NCBI GenBank assembly: GCA_016713725.1
Contig: JADJOO010000041.1
Coordinates: forward strand, 1-16,639
DNA from: Pseudomonadota bacterium
Lineage (GTDB): Bacteria; Pseudomonadota; Gammaproteobacteria; Steroidobacterales; Steroidobacteraceae
Length of the DNA: 16,639 nucleotides
Reading direction: 5' to 3'
In this document: piece by piece, positions 15,541 to 16,639 of the stretch
How positions within the stretch are numbered: the stretch's first letter is position 1
How the letters are laid out: each line of letters begins with the position of its first letter
Program-made: the position numbers and the translations under genes
Notes under the pieces: generated by a model
Databases searched by the model: none
Told to the model about the DNA's origin: nothing
The model's input: only the letters and a program-made list of their open reading frames with translations

Positions 15541-16543
15541 ATGGACTTCAGTCTCACCGACGAACAACAGCTGGTCATCGGGTCGACACGCGAGTTCGTG
15601 GGAAGCGGAACTGTACCCGCACGAAGCCGAGGTCGAGCGCACGGGCATCCTGCGCGACGACCCGCAGCGGCAACTCAGGAGGCCGATTGCTGCCGGCCTG
15701 TACGCGGCCAACATGCCGGGTCGACGTCGGCGGCGGCGGGCTCGATACGGTCACCCGTGGACGCTGTACGAGAAAGAGCTGGGTCGCACCAGCGATGCCC
15801 TGCACTACAACTGCGTGGGTCGCCCCTCCAACATCCCGTTTCGCGTGCGAGGGCGAGCAGCGCGAGCGCTACCGCTGCCGTCCGTGCGCGGCGAGCGCGT
15901 CGACTGCCCGCGATGACGAGCCGGCGCAGGTTCCGACCTGCGCGCCATCCGGACGACCGCCGTCGAGCAGGGCGGGGACTTCGTCATCAACGGCACCAAG
16001 CATTTCATCAGCCATGCCGACCATGCCGACTTCGTCATCCTGTTTGCCGCGACGGGCACGACGCACGATGCGCGCGGCTCGCGCGCCACTCTGACGGCGT
16101 TCCTGGTCGACATGGGGCAGCCCGGATTCACCGTGCGCGATGGCTACAGCAACGTTTCACACCGTGGCTACAACAACTGCATACTCGAGTTCGACGAGTG
16201 TCGTGTTCCGCGCAGCGCAGTGCTGGGCGAAGTGCACCAGGGTTTCGACGTCGCCAACACCCGCTCGGCGCCACGCGGTTCCAGGTGGGGGCGACGTGCC
16301 TCGGTCGTGCCGAGGGGCGCTCGACCGCTAACAGGGGCGGTGGATCGAGTGCAGTTCGGCCAGCCGATCGGGGCGCTTCCATGGAGTGAGTCAAGCCGGC
16401 CGACATGGCTGTCCGAATCGCGTGCCGCCGAGCTGGCGGCGCTGGATGCGGCGTGGAAGCGACCAGGCACCGCGACCGACTGCGCTGCTGCGGCCGCTCG
16501 GCGGCTGATCCCGAAGGCGCGACGAGGTACGTCTCCGCGTTAG
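15541..16543 (+). pseudogene. Acyl-CoA dehydrogenase, multiply frameshifted and C-terminally truncated
   Basis: This is the relic or badly sequenced copy of an FAD-dependent acyl-CoA dehydrogenase. ATG 15541 gives MDFSLTDEQQLVIGSTREFV. Continuing in changing frames are ELYPHEAEVERTGILRDDP, AAGLYAANMP, VDVGGGGLDTVTRG, LYEKELGRTSDALHYNCVG, CEGEQRERY, VRGERVDCP, then a long clean stretch from about 15928 to 16260 (GGDFVINGTKHFISHADHAD; DGYSNVSHRGYNNCILEFDE). LGATRFQVGATCLGRAE and VQFGQPIG follow. At least seven shifts occur (near 15600, 15719, 15757, 15842, 15880, 15925 and 16262). About 334 codons remain of a usual 380-390, and the conserved C-terminal block (QIFGG to RIWDGTSE in relatives) is absent. 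Its substrate in carnitine catabolism would be a carnitinyl- or butyrobetainyl-CoA-type thioester, by position only. Confidence 0.75.
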
Positions 16544-16547
16544 CTGA

Positions 16548-16562
16548 TTGACGGTCAGTCAA
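16548..16562. promoter_or_regulatory. Inverted repeat TTGAC-GGTCA-GTCAA after the acyl-CoA dehydrogenase relic
   Basis: Perfect 5-base arms with a 5-base centre, 5 bp after the stop at 16543. The form resembles many TetR operators, but it may lie between two convergent 3' ends. A second small hairpin, CGGG-TAA-CCCG, lies just downstream (about 16574-16584). Either a protein site or a bidirectional 3' hairpin is possible. Confidence 0.35.
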
Positions 16563-16589
16563 ACAGGACGCGACGGGTAACCCGGCCTG

Positions 16590-16639
16590 TCACCAATGCG
16601 TGTCGGGGAGCTTGCCGACGCCGTCCCAAAAGCGGACGG
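16590..16639 (-). CDS. Possible 3' end of a convergent gene, truncated by the window edge
   Basis: On the minus strand one frame reads VRFWDGVGKLPDTHW followed by TGA (16592-16590). The composition (Trp, Gly, Pro, His) looks like a genuine protein C-terminus, and it would be convergent with the acyl-CoA dehydrogenase relic. Only 15 codons are visible and I do not recognise the family, so this is a tentative call. Confidence 0.25.
   Translation of the reverse strand, partial: VRFWDGVGKLPDTHW

Noticed and set aside
1..16639. Searched by eye for CRISPR-type regular repeats, tRNA or rRNA genes, insertion sequences and long direct repeats.
   Set aside because: No regularly spaced repeats, no cloverleaf with a recognisable T-arm, no transposase motif and no terminal inverted repeats were seen. 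The frameshifted genes show no sign of an inserted element.

Overview
The window is GC-rich, densely coded DNA with short intergenic gaps, GTG/TTG starts and overlapping genes, which fits a high-GC Pseudomonadota (proteobacterial) chromosome. I cannot place it more precisely. Its theme is uptake and oxidative breakdown of quaternary or N-methylated amines of the carnitine/glycine-betaine type.

Layout. Left block (minus strand): an NCS1-type nucleobase/cation symporter (1732-3293, one frameshift) overlaps a membrane-anchored LTA-synthase-type sulfatase that runs off the left edge (1-1739). Divergent from it on the plus strand are a PotF/PotD-like periplasmic amine-binding protein (3336-4475) and, overlapping it, an unusual 517-codon gene (4448-6001). 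That gene joins a BetI-like TetR repressor to a degenerate Rieske oxygenase-like domain. A complete Rieske oxygenase alpha subunit of the carnitine/betaine/choline class lies convergent to it (6015-7184, minus).

A 216-bp divergent control region (7185-7400) with several small palindromes separates that oxygenase from a plus-strand run: class III aminotransferase (7401-8728, one frameshift), two tandem PYROXD2/phytoene-desaturase-like FAD oxidoreductases (8725-10326; 10364-11945, one frameshift) and a GcvT-family folate-dependent methyl-transfer protein (11947-13159, three frameshifts). After a 174-bp gap with a 28-bp dyad come a fused L-carnitine dehydrogenase/betainyl-CoA thioesterase (13334-14791), a second BetI-like TetR (14798-15526, two frameshifts) and an acyl-CoA dehydrogenase broken by many frameshifts and missing its C-terminus (15541-16543). 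The last 50 bases may be the 3' end of a convergent gene.

How it may fit together (inference): the binding protein captures a cationic amine. Carnitine dehydrogenase and thioesterase convert carnitine-derived intermediates towards glycine betaine. The Rieske oxygenase carries out the first N-demethylation or C-N cleavage. The FAD proteins plus GcvT could oxidise N-methyl groups and pass one-carbon units to folate, and the aminotransferase would handle an amino product. Two BetI-like regulators would sense the amines. Missing from the window are a reductase for the oxygenase, the beta-keto acid cleavage enzyme linking 3-dehydrocarnitine to betaine/betainyl-CoA, and the ATPase/permease subunits for the binding protein.

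The item most worth following up is the TetR-pseudo-Rieske fusion. The many indels, increasing to the right, suggest either poor sequence quality or decay, and every fusion or break claim should be read with that in mind.
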